Below are positions 42,071 through 50,695 of a DNA stretch of 64,000 bases, in pieces. Each line of letters opens with the position of its first letter. Within the stretch, counting starts at the first letter, position 1. The stretch spans positions 66,417 through 130,416 of the forward strand of contig NZ_KE386833.1 of assembly GCF_000429025.1 (NCBI RefSeq). Direction: 5' to 3'. A program made the translations under genes and the position numbers. The DNA is from Actinospineispora spinosispora DSM 44797 (GTDB lineage Bacteria; Actinomycetota; Actinomycetes; Mycobacteriales; Pseudonocardiaceae). The notes under the pieces are model-generated. The model had not been told where the DNA came from. It was given only the letters and a program-made list of their open reading frames with translations, and made no database searches.

Positions 42071-43737
42071 GAGTGGACCTCCTCCGGGTCGTTGCCGTCG
42101 ACGACCAGCGCGAGGGCGTTGATCGCCGCGGTCGGGACCTCCTCCGGGGTGAACAGGCGTTGCAGGAAGGCGTGCGCGACGAGGGTCTTGCGCGCCCCGG
42201 CTCCGGCCTTCGTCTCCCAGACCGCCTGCTCGACGAGCAAGGTGGCCATGACCGCGTCGCCGAGAGCCTGCGTGTAGTCCCCGACGGCGAGCTCCCGGTC
42301 GCCCGGTTCGCGGGCGAGAATGGCGTCACCGCGCTCGCGCAGGCGTCTCCACTGCAGCGCGAGGCGCTCGACCAGCGGATCGGCGTCGGCGACGCCGCTG
42401 GAGTCGAGCCGGTCCAGGTAGGTGTCGGCGAGCACCCGGTGCGCGTTCTGCAACCGCATACAGCGCAGCACGTCGAGCGCTACGACGTTGGACGCGCCTT
42501 CCCAGATCGAGCCGAGGTGCGCGTCGCGCACGAGCCGGGGGTTGATCCAGTCCTCGATGTAGCCGTTGCCACCCCGGACCTCCATCGCCTCGGCGGTGAC
42601 CCAGCGGCCGCGCTTGCACACGGTGTACTTCGCCATGGGGGTCAGCACCCGCGCGAGGACGCGGGCACGCTCGTCACCGCCGTCGCCCTTCTCCAGCTGG
42701 TCACCGATCTCCAGGACGACGCCGAGCGCGGCCTCGGTGTCGAGCTGCAGGCCGAGCAGGGTGCGACGCATGAGCGGCTGGTCGAACAGCGCCCTGCCGA
42801 AGACGATCCGCTGCCGGGAATGGGTGATGGCCTCGTGCACCGCGCGGCGCATGAGCGCGGTGGAGCGCATGACGTTGGAGACCCGCGAGTGGTTGACCAT
42901 CTCGAGCATCTGCTGGACGCCGCGCCGGAGATCGCCGACGGGACGGGCGTAGGCGTCGAGGAGGCTGACCTCGCCGCTGGCCATCGAATGGGTGCCGAGC
43001 TTGTTCTTGAGCCGGTCGATCCGATAGCTGTTGCGGCTGCCGTCCGGACGTAGCCGGGGGAGCAGGAACATGCCGAGTCCCCGGGTGCCTTCGCCCTGCC
43101 CGGGGACCTGGGCGAGGGTCAGGATGACGTCGGCGGTCACGTTGGAGCAGAACCACTTGCGGCCGGACAGGGTCCAGTGGTCGCCGTGGTCGGTGGCGAC
43201 GGTCGCGGTGCGGCCGAGGTCGGTGCCGCCGTCCACCTCGGTCATGAACATCGCCCCGGTCGCGTGGGTGACGGGGTCGATCGAGGTCAGCGCGTCGATC
43301 TCGGCGCGGAACGACTCCGGGTCGAACATCTCCAGCACCCTGGCGGCGGAGTCGGTCATGTTGATCGGGCAGCCGAGGCCGTACTCGGCCTGGGAGAACA
43401 GGTACGACAGGGCGTACTTCACGACGTGCGGGGCGGACCCGGACCAGCCGAGCACACCCCGGTGGGACAGCGCGGCCAGGCCGAACCGGCAGAACCCGGC
43501 TTCGACCAGCTCGCCGTAGGCGGGGTGGAAGTCGACCTCGTCGATGCGCTCGCCCGCCGGCGAGTACTGCCGCAGGGTCGGCACGTGGATCTCGGCGGCC
43601 GCGGCGAGGCGGTCGAGATCACCGGCGGCCAGCCCGCCCAGCTCGGTGATCACCGGTTCGAGGCGTGCGCGGTCGTCGGGCATCAGGTAGCGGTCCAGCA
43701 GGGGACGGAGCGCGGGGTCCAGGTCGGCGAAGTTCAC
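42067..43737 (-). CDS. Acyl-CoA dehydrogenase family protein (AidB-like)
   Basis: A 556-residue long-form acyl-CoA dehydrogenase. Signature segments are HATGAMFMTEVDGGTDLGRT (FAD/substrate site), GRKWFCSNVTADVILTLAQ, LKNKLGTHSMASGEV and MEVRGGNGYIEDWINPRLVRDAHLGSIWEGASNV, the last typical of AidB/isovaleryl-CoA-type proteins. The GTG at 43737 has GGGGAGGA upstream. It works in an operon with a CoA transferase and an MHS transporter; the acyl substrate is unknown. Confidence 0.86.
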   Translation of the reverse strand: MNFADLDPALRPLLDRYLMPDDRARLEPVITELGGLAAGDLDRLAAAAEIHVPTLRQYSPAGERIDEVDFHPAYGELVEAGFCRFGLAALSHRGVLGWSGSAPHVVKYALSYLFSQAEYGLGCPINMTDSAARVLEMFDPESFRAEIDALTSIDPVTHATGAMFMTEVDGGTDLGRTATVATDHGDHWTLSGRKWFCSNVTADVILTLAQVPGQGEGTRGLGMFLLPRLRPDGSRNSYRIDRLKNKLGTHSMASGEVSLLDAYARPVGDLRRGVQQMLEMVNHSRVSNVMRSTALMRRAVHEAITHSRQRIVFGRALFDQPLMRRTLLGLQLDTEAALGVVLEIGDQLEKGDGGDERARVLARVLTPMAKYTVCKRGRWVTAEAMEVRGGNGYIEDWINPRLVRDAHLGSIWEGASNVVALDVLRCMRLQNAHRVLADTYLDRLDSSGVADADPLVERLALQWRRLRERGDAILAREPGDRELAVGDYTQALGDAVMATLLVEQAVWETKAGAGARKTLVAHAFLQRLFTPEEVPTAAINALALVVDGNDPEEVHS

Positions 43738-43754
43738 GGATTCCTCCCCGTGGG

Positions 43755-45095
43755 TCAGTGCGCCGGAGCGGGCGCGGTCGCGGAGTGCTGCCCGGTATCG
43801 GGGATGCGACGCAGCAGCGGGACGAGTGCGGCCAGCGTGATCCCCACGTAGGCCAGGCCGAGCGCGACGACCGACCAGATGGTCCCGGTCGTGGTGAGCA
43901 GCAGCTGGCAGACGAACGGCGCGGTGCCGGAGAACAGCGTCGCGCACAACTGGTAGGACAGCGAGATGCCGGTGTAGCGGACCTCGGTCGGGAAGGCCGG
44001 GGCGAGCATGCCCGCCATGACCGCGTAGTACATGGCGTGCGGCAGCGTGGCCAGCGTCATGCCCGCGACCGCCCACCAGAACGAACCGGTCTGGACCAGC
44101 ACGAACAGCAGCGGCAGGAAGACGATCTCGGGGAGCAGCATCCAGAACACCGCGCGCTTGAGGTCGATCCGGTTACCGAGGACCGCGCCGAACGGCTGAC
44201 CGATCACCTGCACCGCCAGTGAGAGGGCGATGATGGTCAGGAACACGGACCGGTCGAACAGCGGAGTGTCGCCCTCGGTGGCCCAGGACAGCACGAACGT
44301 GCTCTTGACGTAGGTCAGTGCGACCCCGGCGACGCCGGCGAACACCCCCAGCGCCACCAGCCCTGGGAAGCGGGTCAGAACGACCTTGGCGGGCAGCCCG
44401 GTGTCCTTCTTCTGCTCCAGCAGCCTGGTCATCTCGGGCGTCTCGCTCAGCTGGAGCCGGATGAACAGCCCGACGATCATCAGGGCGGCCGAGGCCAGGA
44501 ACGGGATGCGCCATCCCCACTCGATGAACGCGTGGTCGGGGAGCTGGGCGACGGCGAGGAACGACAGCGTGGCGAGGAGGTTGCCGACCGGGGAGCCCTG
44601 CTGGGCGAAGGCCCCGTAGAGCAGCTTCTTGCCCGGCGGTGCGTACTCGGTGGCGATGAGGACCGCCCCGCCCCACTCGCCGCCGACCGCGACCCCCTGG
44701 ATCATGCGCAGCACGACCAGCAGGATCGGTGCGAGCACACCGATCTGGGCGTAGCCGGGCAGCAGACCGATGCAGATGGTGGCCAGTCCCATCATCACCA
44801 GCGTGATGATCAGCGCCGACTTGCGGCCGTGCTTGTCGCCGAGGTGCCCGAAGATCAGGCCGCCGAGCGGACGGGCGAGGAAACCCACCCAGAAGGTGCC
44901 GAACGCGGCGAGCGTCCCGATCGCGGCGGGTGCGCCCGCGAAGAACACCTTGCCGAACACCAGTGCCGCGGCCGAACCGTAGATGTAGAAGTCGAACCAT
45001 TCGAGCGTGGTGCCCGCGAAGGCGCTGATTCCGGCGCGGCGAGCGTCACGGGTCATCGTGGCCGGCGCCGGGGGACCGGTGCGCTGCTCGGTCAT
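43755..45095 (-). CDS. MFS transporter, metabolite:H+ symporter (MHS) type
   Basis: A 446-residue MHS-family permease. Diagnostic stretches are SAFAGTTLEWFDFYIYGSAAALVFGKVFF, FLARPLGGLIFGHLGDKHGRKSALI (motif A) and RMIQGVAVGGEWGGAVLIATE. Such symporters import shikimate, proline/betaine or other organic acids with protons. The ATG at 45095 follows GAGAGGAG. It is first gene of the CoA-transferase/dehydrogenase operon, and a LysR-type palindrome lies in its promoter. Confidence 0.9.
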   Translation of the reverse strand: MTEQRTGPPAPATMTRDARRAGISAFAGTTLEWFDFYIYGSAAALVFGKVFFAGAPAAIGTLAAFGTFWVGFLARPLGGLIFGHLGDKHGRKSALIITLVMMGLATICIGLLPGYAQIGVLAPILLVVLRMIQGVAVGGEWGGAVLIATEYAPPGKKLLYGAFAQQGSPVGNLLATLSFLAVAQLPDHAFIEWGWRIPFLASAALMIVGLFIRLQLSETPEMTRLLEQKKDTGLPAKVVLTRFPGLVALGVFAGVAGVALTYVKSTFVLSWATEGDTPLFDRSVFLTIIALSLAVQVIGQPFGAVLGNRIDLKRAVFWMLLPEIVFLPLLFVLVQTGSFWWAVAGMTLATLPHAMYYAVMAGMLAPAFPTEVRYTGISLSYQLCATLFSGTAPFVCQLLLTTTGTIWSVVALGLAYVGITLAALVPLLRRIPDTGQHSATAPAPAH

Positions 45096-45178
45096 GGCGT
45101 GCTCCTCTCTGAGCCTGCCTCCTCGGGTCGCGTCGGCGACCGAGGATGTGTGACCGGGACACCATGTCATCGCACATT

Positions 45179-45201
45179 AGGATTGGTCCAAGACCAATCC
45201 T
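45179..45201. promoter_or_regulatory. LysR-type binding site upstream of the MHS transporter
   Basis: Perfect 10-bp arms AGGATTGGTC and GACCAATCCT around CAA. The core ATTGG-N7-CCAAT contains the T-N11-A pattern of LysR-type sites. It lies 84 bp before the transporter start and just after the end of the lysR gene, whose product is the candidate activator. Confidence 0.6.
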
Positions 45202-45226
45202 GGCGCGCGGTGAGCTGATTTCCGAC

Positions 45227-46120
45227 TCAATCCGTCGGTGTGGGCAGTGCCTGCTCCGCGACGTCCAGCACCGCGCGCAGGATCGCCGAGTCGTCGTTGT
45301 GCCGCCACACCAGGCAGACCTGCAGTACCGGAGCCGGTTCCTCCAGCGGTACGAACACCACGTGATCGAGCCGGATGGTCCGTGCCGCCTCGACGACCAG
45401 CGCGACACCGACCCCGGCGCCCACCATGGCGAGCAGGCTCAACGAGTCCGGCGCCTCCTGTACGACTCCGGGGCTGAACCCGGCCTCCAGGCACGAGCGC
45501 ATCGCCAGCTCGCGCACCTCCGAACCGCGACCGGAAGGGAACGCCACGAAACGCTCGTCGGTCAGATCGGCGAGGGCGACCGAAGGTCGCTCGGCGAACG
45601 GGTGGACGTCGGCGACCGCGACCATCAGCGGATCCCGCCGCACCAGGCGGGTGGCGACCCCGCGCGACCCCGAGACGGACGCGAACCCGAGGTCGAGGCT
45701 GCCGTCGGCGATGCGGCCGACCGTCTCACCCGAGTACTGCGGGCCGTGCAGCGCCAGCTCGATACCGGGAAGCCGCCCGGCGACCGCCCGGGTCAGGACG
45801 GGCAGCGTCACCGCACTGCTGACCCCGGCGAAGCCGAGGGACACCTGGCCGACCTCGCCGTGGCCCGACGTCCGGGCGGCCCTGCGGGCCACCGATGCCG
45901 AGGCGAGTACGTCCCTGGCCGGTTCGAGGAAGGCACGGCCGGCCGCGGTGAGCCGCACCGAGCGGGTGCTGCGTTCGAACAGGTCGACACCCAGGTCCCG
46001 CTCCAGCAACCGGATCTGCTGGCTCAGCGGCGACTGCGACATGTGCAGCCGCGCGGCCGCCCGTCCGAAGTGGAGCTCTTCGGCGACCGCGACGAACCCG
46101 GCGAGGTGCCTCAGCTCCAT
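45227..46120 (-). CDS. LysR family transcriptional regulator
   Basis: A 297-residue LysR protein: winged helix at 1-60 (MELRHLAGFVAVAEELHFGRAAARLHMSQSPLSQQI) of the CbbR/CatM-like group, and effector domain from about 90 (GQVSLGFAGVSSAVTLPVLTRAV). The ATG at 46120 follows GGGAGG. It is upstream of the MHS transporter operon on the same strand and probably activates it through the palindrome at 45179-45201. Confidence 0.9.
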   Translation of the reverse strand: MELRHLAGFVAVAEELHFGRAAARLHMSQSPLSQQIRLLERDLGVDLFERSTRSVRLTAAGRAFLEPARDVLASASVARRAARTSGHGEVGQVSLGFAGVSSAVTLPVLTRAVAGRLPGIELALHGPQYSGETVGRIADGSLDLGFASVSGSRGVATRLVRRDPLMVAVADVHPFAERPSVALADLTDERFVAFPSGRGSEVRELAMRSCLEAGFSPGVVQEAPDSLSLLAMVGAGVGVALVVEAARTIRLDHVVFVPLEEPAPVLQVCLVWRHNDDSAILRAVLDVAEQALPTPTD

Positions 46121-46205
46121 GTGACCTCCCTGCGCGGTCACCGAGATTATCGCGGAACACGTCTCAGTGGAGCGGAGGATCGACCTCGGAGCGCACCTGG
46201 TCGCG

Positions 46206-47165
46206 TCAGGACGAGGCCGCGTCCAGGAGCTGCAGCTCGGCATCGGACAGATGAACGTCGTCCATGGCCACCAGCGCCGGCAGCTGGTCGACGGTGCGCG
46301 CGGACGCGATCGGCGCCACCACGGTCGGTTGCTGCGCGAGCCAGGCCATCGCGACCGTCGCCATCTCGATTCCTCGGGCCTGCGCGACCTGTTCCACCGC
46401 GGCGAGCACCCGTACGCCACGCTCGGTGTCGGCGTACCCGCCGGCGAGCCCCGGCATGTTCCGGACGTTCTCGAGGGTCTTTCCCGGACGGTACTTGCCG
46501 GTGAGGAAGCCGGACGCGAGCGCGAAGTACGGCACGCAGGCCAGTCCCTCCCGCTGCACGATGTCCCGCCTCGCCCCTTCGTAGGTGTCGCGTGAGACGA
46601 GGTTGTACTGCGGCTGCAGCGCCACGTAGCGGGCGAGGCCTTCGCGGTCGGAGAACTCCAGCGAGGCGGCGAGCCGTTCGGGGCTGATGTTCGAGGCGGC
46701 GATGGCGCGCACCTTGCCCGCCGTCACCAGGCCGTCCAGCGCGCCGATGATGTCGTCGACCGGGATCGCCTCGTCGCGGTCGAAATGGGTGTAGTACAGG
46801 TCGATGTGATCGCTGCCCAGCCGCTTCAGGGACTCATCCGCGGCCGCCTTGATGGTGGCCGGCGCGAGACCGAGGTAGTCCGGGTGGTCACCGACCTTGG
46901 TCGCCACGACCACGTCATCGCGGTTGCCCCGGGCGGCGAGCCACTCGCCGATGATGGTCTCGGACTGCCCCGGCACGTTGCCCTGCTCGGTGAAGTAGTT
47001 CATGTACGAGTCGGAGGTGTCGATGAAGTTGCCGCCCGCGCCCACATAGGCGTCGAGGACCGCGAACGACTGTTCCTTGTCGGCTGTCCAGCCGAAGACG
47101 TTGCCACCCAGACAGAACGGTGACACGAGGAGATCGGACGGGCCGAGGGCGCGAAGTTCAGTCAC
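46206..47165 (-). CDS. Aldo/keto reductase
   Basis: A 319-residue NADPH-dependent aldo/keto reductase TIM barrel. Catalytic residues appear in order: Asp and Tyr in NFIDTSDSYMNYF, Lys in VVATKVGD, and His in DLYYTHFDRD; the phosphate-binding loop is PIASARTVDQL. The start is GTG at 47165 with a weak ribosome site. It is transcribed alone, 85 bp upstream of lysR on the same strand. Substrate unknown. Confidence 0.88.
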   Translation of the reverse strand: MTELRALGPSDLLVSPFCLGGNVFGWTADKEQSFAVLDAYVGAGGNFIDTSDSYMNYFTEQGNVPGQSETIIGEWLAARGNRDDVVVATKVGDHPDYLGLAPATIKAAADESLKRLGSDHIDLYYTHFDRDEAIPVDDIIGALDGLVTAGKVRAIAASNISPERLAASLEFSDREGLARYVALQPQYNLVSRDTYEGARRDIVQREGLACVPYFALASGFLTGKYRPGKTLENVRNMPGLAGGYADTERGVRVLAAVEQVAQARGIEMATVAMAWLAQQPTVVAPIASARTVDQLPALVAMDDVHLSDAELQLLDAASS

Positions 47166-47283
47166 ACCGCGATCAACGAGTCGTTCGTGTTCGATGTTCC
47201 GGGCTCGCCGGTCGCGAATCTGAGGGGCTGCTGAGGCCCGCGCGGCGACCCTGATTGCCGGACGGGGTGGGAGCATGGTCGTC

Positions 47284-47775
47284 ATGCCCGGATTCCTGGA
47301 CTCGCTCCCACCGCTGCTCGCCCGCGCCCTCCGCTCGCTGCGCCGGTCGGGCCGCCCGACCGCGTCGAGCAGCTCGGTGGTGCGCGATCTCCCCACCGCC
47401 GAGCGGTCCCGGCAGATCGTCTACGCGCCGGACCCGGACGGAGGCGCCGACCCGGGGGAGATCGTCTGGGCGTGGGTGCCCTTCGAGGAGAACGACGGGC
47501 GCGGCAAGGATCGGCCGCTGCTGATCGTCGGCCGCGCCGGCACCGGTGCGCTGCTGGGGTTGATGCTGTCCAGCCAGCACGACCGGGCGGACGACCGCGA
47601 CTGGCTGCCCATCGGCTCGGGTGGCTGGGACCGGGAGGGCCGGGAGTCTTTCGTGCGGCTGGACCGTGTGTTCGAGGTGCCCGAACACGGCATCCGGCGG
47701 GAGAGCGCGGTGCTGGCTCGGGACCGGTTCGACCGCGTGGCGGGTGAGCTGAGGGACCGCTTCGGCTGGACCTGA
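47284..47775 (+). CDS. PemK/MazF-like protein
   Basis: A 163-residue protein with a basic N-terminus and a PemK/MazF-type SH3-like barrel: ADPGEIVWAWVPFEENDGRGKDRPLLIVG, LGLMLSSQHD, and the RLDRVFEVPE strand. No antitoxin gene is adjacent, so a toxin role is doubtful; solitary long-form homologs are common in actinomycetes. The ATG at 47284 is chosen for its spacing from GGTGGGAG; ATG 47275 is too close. Confidence 0.68.
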   Translation: MPGFLDSLPPLLARALRSLRRSGRPTASSSSVVRDLPTAERSRQIVYAPDPDGGADPGEIVWAWVPFEENDGRGKDRPLLIVGRAGTGALLGLMLSSQHDRADDRDWLPIGSGGWDREGRESFVRLDRVFEVPEHGIRRESAVLARDRFDRVAGELRDRFGWT

Positions 47776-47818
47776 TCCGCCGACGGACCGGCGGCACCGT
47801 CCACTGTGACCGTCGGGC

Positions 47819-48823
47819 TCAGTGCTCGGAATCGCGCTCGCGTGCGGTCGCACGCAGGGACCCGGCGTGTGCGGTCAGCGTGGAGTCACGCCTGGTCTTG
47901 ACCAGGCTGGCCACCGTGACGATCACCAGCACGCCGATGATCACACTGAGGCTGACCGGTGTGGAGATCTCCGGCACCGACGCGCTGATGTCGACGTGGG
48001 CCCAGTGCATCGCCAGCTTCACCCCGATGAACACCAGGATCACCGCCAACCCCGCCGACAGGTACACCAGCCGATCCAGCAGGCCCTGTACCAGGAAGAA
48101 CAGTGCACGTAGCCCGAGCAATGCAAAGGCGTTGGCGGTGAACACGATGTACGGCTCCTCGGTCACCCCGAACACCGCGGGAATCGAGTCGAGCGCGAAC
48201 AGCAGGTCGACCCCGCCGATCGCGACGAGCACCACCAGCAGCGGGGTCACCATCCGGCGCCCGTCGACCCTGGTGAAGATGCGGCCGCCGACGTAGTCGT
48301 CGGTCACCGGGAGCAGTCGCCGCGCGCTGCGCACCACCACGTTGTTCTCGACGTCCGGGTCCTCGTCGCGGTGCCGGAACAGCTGTACCCCGGTGTAGAC
48401 CAGCAGAAGCCCGAACAGCAGGAACATGAAGGAGAACAGCGACAGCAGCGCGGCCCCGAGCGCGATGAAGATCGACCGCATGACCAGAGCCAGCACGATG
48501 CCGAACGTCAGCACCTTGTGCCGGTGTTCCTCGGCCACCGCGAACGTCGTCATGATGATCACGAAGACGAACAGGTTGTCGACCGAGAGGCTCTTCTCGA
48601 CGATGTAGCCGGCGAAGTACTGCGTCCCGGCATCACCCCCGTAGGCCGAGGCGAACCACACCCCGAACACGATCGCCACGGCCACGTAGAAGACCGACCA
48701 CAGCACGGCCTCGCGGAACGTCACGCGGTGCGGCCGCCAGGCGGCGACCGCGAAGTCGACGGCGAGTAGCAGTAGCACAAGGCCGACCGTGACCGCCCAG
48801 GTCAGCCAGCTGATCTCGAGCAT
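47819..48823 (-). CDS. TerC family integral membrane protein
   Basis: A 334-residue TerC/Alx-type protein with about nine membrane helices. Key segments are EKSLSVDNLFVFVIIMTTF and GGVDLLFALDSIPAVFGVTEEPYIVFTANAFALLGLRALFFL, whose acidic residues in the membrane are proposed to move Mn2+ or Ca2+. The family serves metal export or metalation of secreted proteins. The ATG at 48823 follows GGGGGAA. No yybP-ykoY riboswitch-like leader was recognised upstream. Confidence 0.9.
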   Translation of the reverse strand: MLEISWLTWAVTVGLVLLLLAVDFAVAAWRPHRVTFREAVLWSVFYVAVAIVFGVWFASAYGGDAGTQYFAGYIVEKSLSVDNLFVFVIIMTTFAVAEEHRHKVLTFGIVLALVMRSIFIALGAALLSLFSFMFLLFGLLLVYTGVQLFRHRDEDPDVENNVVVRSARRLLPVTDDYVGGRIFTRVDGRRMVTPLLVVLVAIGGVDLLFALDSIPAVFGVTEEPYIVFTANAFALLGLRALFFLVQGLLDRLVYLSAGLAVILVFIGVKLAMHWAHVDISASVPEISTPVSLSVIIGVLVIVTVASLVKTRRDSTLTAHAGSLRATARERDSEH

Positions 48824-49186
48824 CGAGTTCCCCCGTCACACATGCAGGTGCCCTGACAACGAGCCACGCCGTCCGCTCGTTCCTGACCTGATCGTCAGTT
48901 ATACCCCTCCGACCTCACCAACCTCACCGGCCACATCGACCCCACTCCGCGAAACCCTCGGGCCGCGTTGGCCAAACTCATGATCACCACCGCCTCATGG
49001 CTGTTTCTCGGCTGAAAAACAGCCATGAGGCGGTGGTGATCATGAAAATGACCGTCCGTCGTGGTAACGACTGGGATGGAAGCGACGAATGTTGGGTTAG
49101 GTGTTACGCCGCGCTGGGCATTCGCCACGTCGCGGTCGAGTGCAGCGGTCCACGTCCATGAACGGTTCCAGCGAGCAGGAGATCCC
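48824..49186. other. 363-bp divergent gap containing a long perfect hairpin
   Basis: No convincing gene. Its centre is a perfect inverted repeat with 29-bp arms (48978-49006 and 49017-49045) and a 10-nt loop. The arms begin TCATGATCACCACCGCC on each strand. The stem sits between divergent genes, so it is not at an obvious gene end. The flanks show no target-site duplication that I can be sure of. Confidence 0.7.
48978..49045. repeat. Perfect 29-bp inverted repeat (stem-loop)
   Basis: Left arm runs TCATGATCACC...GGCTGTTT, right arm AAACAGCC...GGTGATCATGA; all 29 positions pair and the loop is CTCGGCTGAA. There is no T-run on either side for an intrinsic terminator. It may be a terminal-repeat mini-element or a strong RNA/DNA hairpin isolating the two divergent promoters. 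Confidence 0.85.
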
Positions 49187-49519
49187 GTGAGCCAACCCGC
49201 ACCCCAGCCCGCCGCCCCTGCCCGGCGGAACACCGCCGTGCTTGTCCTGTCCGTCCTGCTGGTGTTGTCGTTGATCGGTGCCGCGGTCACGACGACACTG
49301 TGGCTGAGCACCAGCCAGCAGCACGGACAGGTGACCGCCCAGCTCGCCACGCGCGACGGGGAGCTGGCCGAGGCCAGGAAGTCCCTCGCCGAGGCCAAGG
49401 CGAAGCCGGTCGAGGTTCCGAATGACGGAGCGGGTCTCGCCAGGTGCCAGGATGCGCTCCGTCAGATGATGGCGGGCGGTGTGGAGAACGGGATGCTCCA
49501 GTCGGCGTGCGGAATCTGA
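49187..49519 (+). CDS. Small single-pass membrane protein
   Basis: A 110-residue protein: short Pro/Ala N-terminus, one transmembrane helix at about 18-42 (NTAVLVLSVLLVLSLIGAAVTTTLWL), a coiled-coil-like Gln/Ala/Glu/Lys segment (ATRDGELAEARKSLAEAKAK) and a C-terminal domain with two cysteines (LARCQDALRQ, LQSACGI). The GTG at 49187 has AGGAGA six bases before it. Function unknown. Confidence 0.68.
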   Translation: MSQPAPQPAAPARRNTAVLVLSVLLVLSLIGAAVTTTLWLSTSQQHGQVTAQLATRDGELAEARKSLAEAKAKPVEVPNDGAGLARCQDALRQMMAGGVENGMLQSACGI

Positions 49520-49591
49520 CGGGCCGGGTCGAACCTCGCCCGGACGGAGTCGTGCCCCGCGTAACGAGACAGGCCTTCGGCGGGTTGACCG

Positions 49592-50695
49592 TCAGGTGCC
49601 GGAGTGCGCCGGGGGCAGTCGCACGGTGACACGCAGGCCACCCTCGGCCAGCGGGGTGAGCGTGAGGGTTCCGTCGTGTGCCTCGGTGATCCTGGTGGCG
49701 ATCGCCAGGCCGAGCCCTACTCCCGCGTGGTCGGCGCGGGTGCGTCCGGTGCCGCGCTGGAACGGCTCGGCGAGCGTGGACACCAGCTCGGGGGCGAGCT
49801 GCTCACCGGTGTTGTCGACCACGAGAGTCACGCAGTCCGGGTGGACGTCGGTTCTGACCAGCACGGTGCCGTGTTCGGGCAGATTGTGGACGATCGCGTT
49901 GTGCACGAGGTTCGTCGTCAGCTGCAGCAGCAACGCCTGCGAGCCGGTGGTGGGGGTGATGTCGCCGGACGTCTCGATCCTGACGCCGTGCTTCTCCGCG
50001 AGCGGCAGGAGCGTCTCGGTCGCCTCCTCCGCCAGCAGGGACAGGTCGACCGTCTCCCGGGTGAACGAGCGTCGGTCGGCGAGGCCGAGCAGTAGCAGCG
50101 CCTCGGTGAGGTTGATCGCGCGGGTGTTGACGACCTGGAGCCGGTCGACCAGTTCGCCGGTGTCGTGGCTCGGGTCGTTGCGGGCGACGTCGAGCAGCGT
50201 CCGGGTGATGGCCAGCGGGGTGCGCAGCTCATGGGAGGCGTTCGCGGCGAACCTGCGCTGTTCGGCGACGTGCGCCTCGAGGCGCGCGAGCATGGTGTCG
50301 AAGCTGTCGGCGAGCTCGCGGAACTCGTCCGCGCGCCCGGGCAGCCGGATCCGGTGGGAGAGCGAGCCGGTCGCCGCGGTCCGGGTCGCCTCGGTGATGC
50401 GGGTCAGGGGCGCGAGCATGCGGCCGGCGAGGATCCATCCGCCGACGAGACCGAACACCAGCAGGAACGCCAGCACCGCGGTCGCCGCCGGGATGAAGAT
50501 GACCGGGCCGAAGTTCCCGGGGACGAGCACGCGCCCGAAATCCGAGAGGTGCGGCACGAACGTGATGGCGGGCCTGCGCGGCAGGAGGAACATCCACACC
50601 GCGGTGAGCAGCAGGACCCCGGCCAGCATGAGGAACCCCGCGTAGCTGAGCGTGAGTTTGAGGCGAACGCTCACGCCGGGCTTCCTGTCGCTCAC
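49592..50695 (-). CDS. Sensor histidine kinase
   Basis: A 367-residue two-helix membrane sensor: helices near 15-35 and 65-88 with a short extracytoplasmic loop, HAMP domain (AGRMLAPLTRITEATRTAATGSLSHRI), DHp with phospho-acceptor His155 (NASHELRTPL) and HATPase motifs (NLVHNAIVHN, GVGLGLAIATRI). The GTG start at 50695 overlaps the response-regulator stop (GTGA). It probably controls the adjacent lipoprotein/VanY/ABC genes, which start 78 bp from the regulator on the other strand. Confidence 0.92.
   Translation of the reverse strand: MSDRKPGVSVRLKLTLSYAGFLMLAGVLLLTAVWMFLLPRRPAITFVPHLSDFGRVLVPGNFGPVIFIPAATAVLAFLLVFGLVGGWILAGRMLAPLTRITEATRTAATGSLSHRIRLPGRADEFRELADSFDTMLARLEAHVAEQRRFAANASHELRTPLAITRTLLDVARNDPSHDTGELVDRLQVVNTRAINLTEALLLLGLADRRSFTRETVDLSLLAEEATETLLPLAEKHGVRIETSGDITPTTGSQALLLQLTTNLVHNAIVHNLPEHGTVLVRTDVHPDCVTLVVDNTGEQLAPELVSTLAEPFQRGTGRTRADHAGVGLGLAIATRITEAHDGTLTLTPLAEGGLRVTVRLPPAHSGT

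Noticed and set aside
47284..47775. A type II toxin-antitoxin pair
   Set aside because: The protein has a PemK/MazF-like barrel but there is no antitoxin gene on either side.
48824..49060. yybP-ykoY manganese riboswitch upstream of terC
   Set aside because: Such riboswitches precede terC-like genes in some bacteria, but I could not find the conserved loop sequences here, and the big hairpin does not fit that fold.
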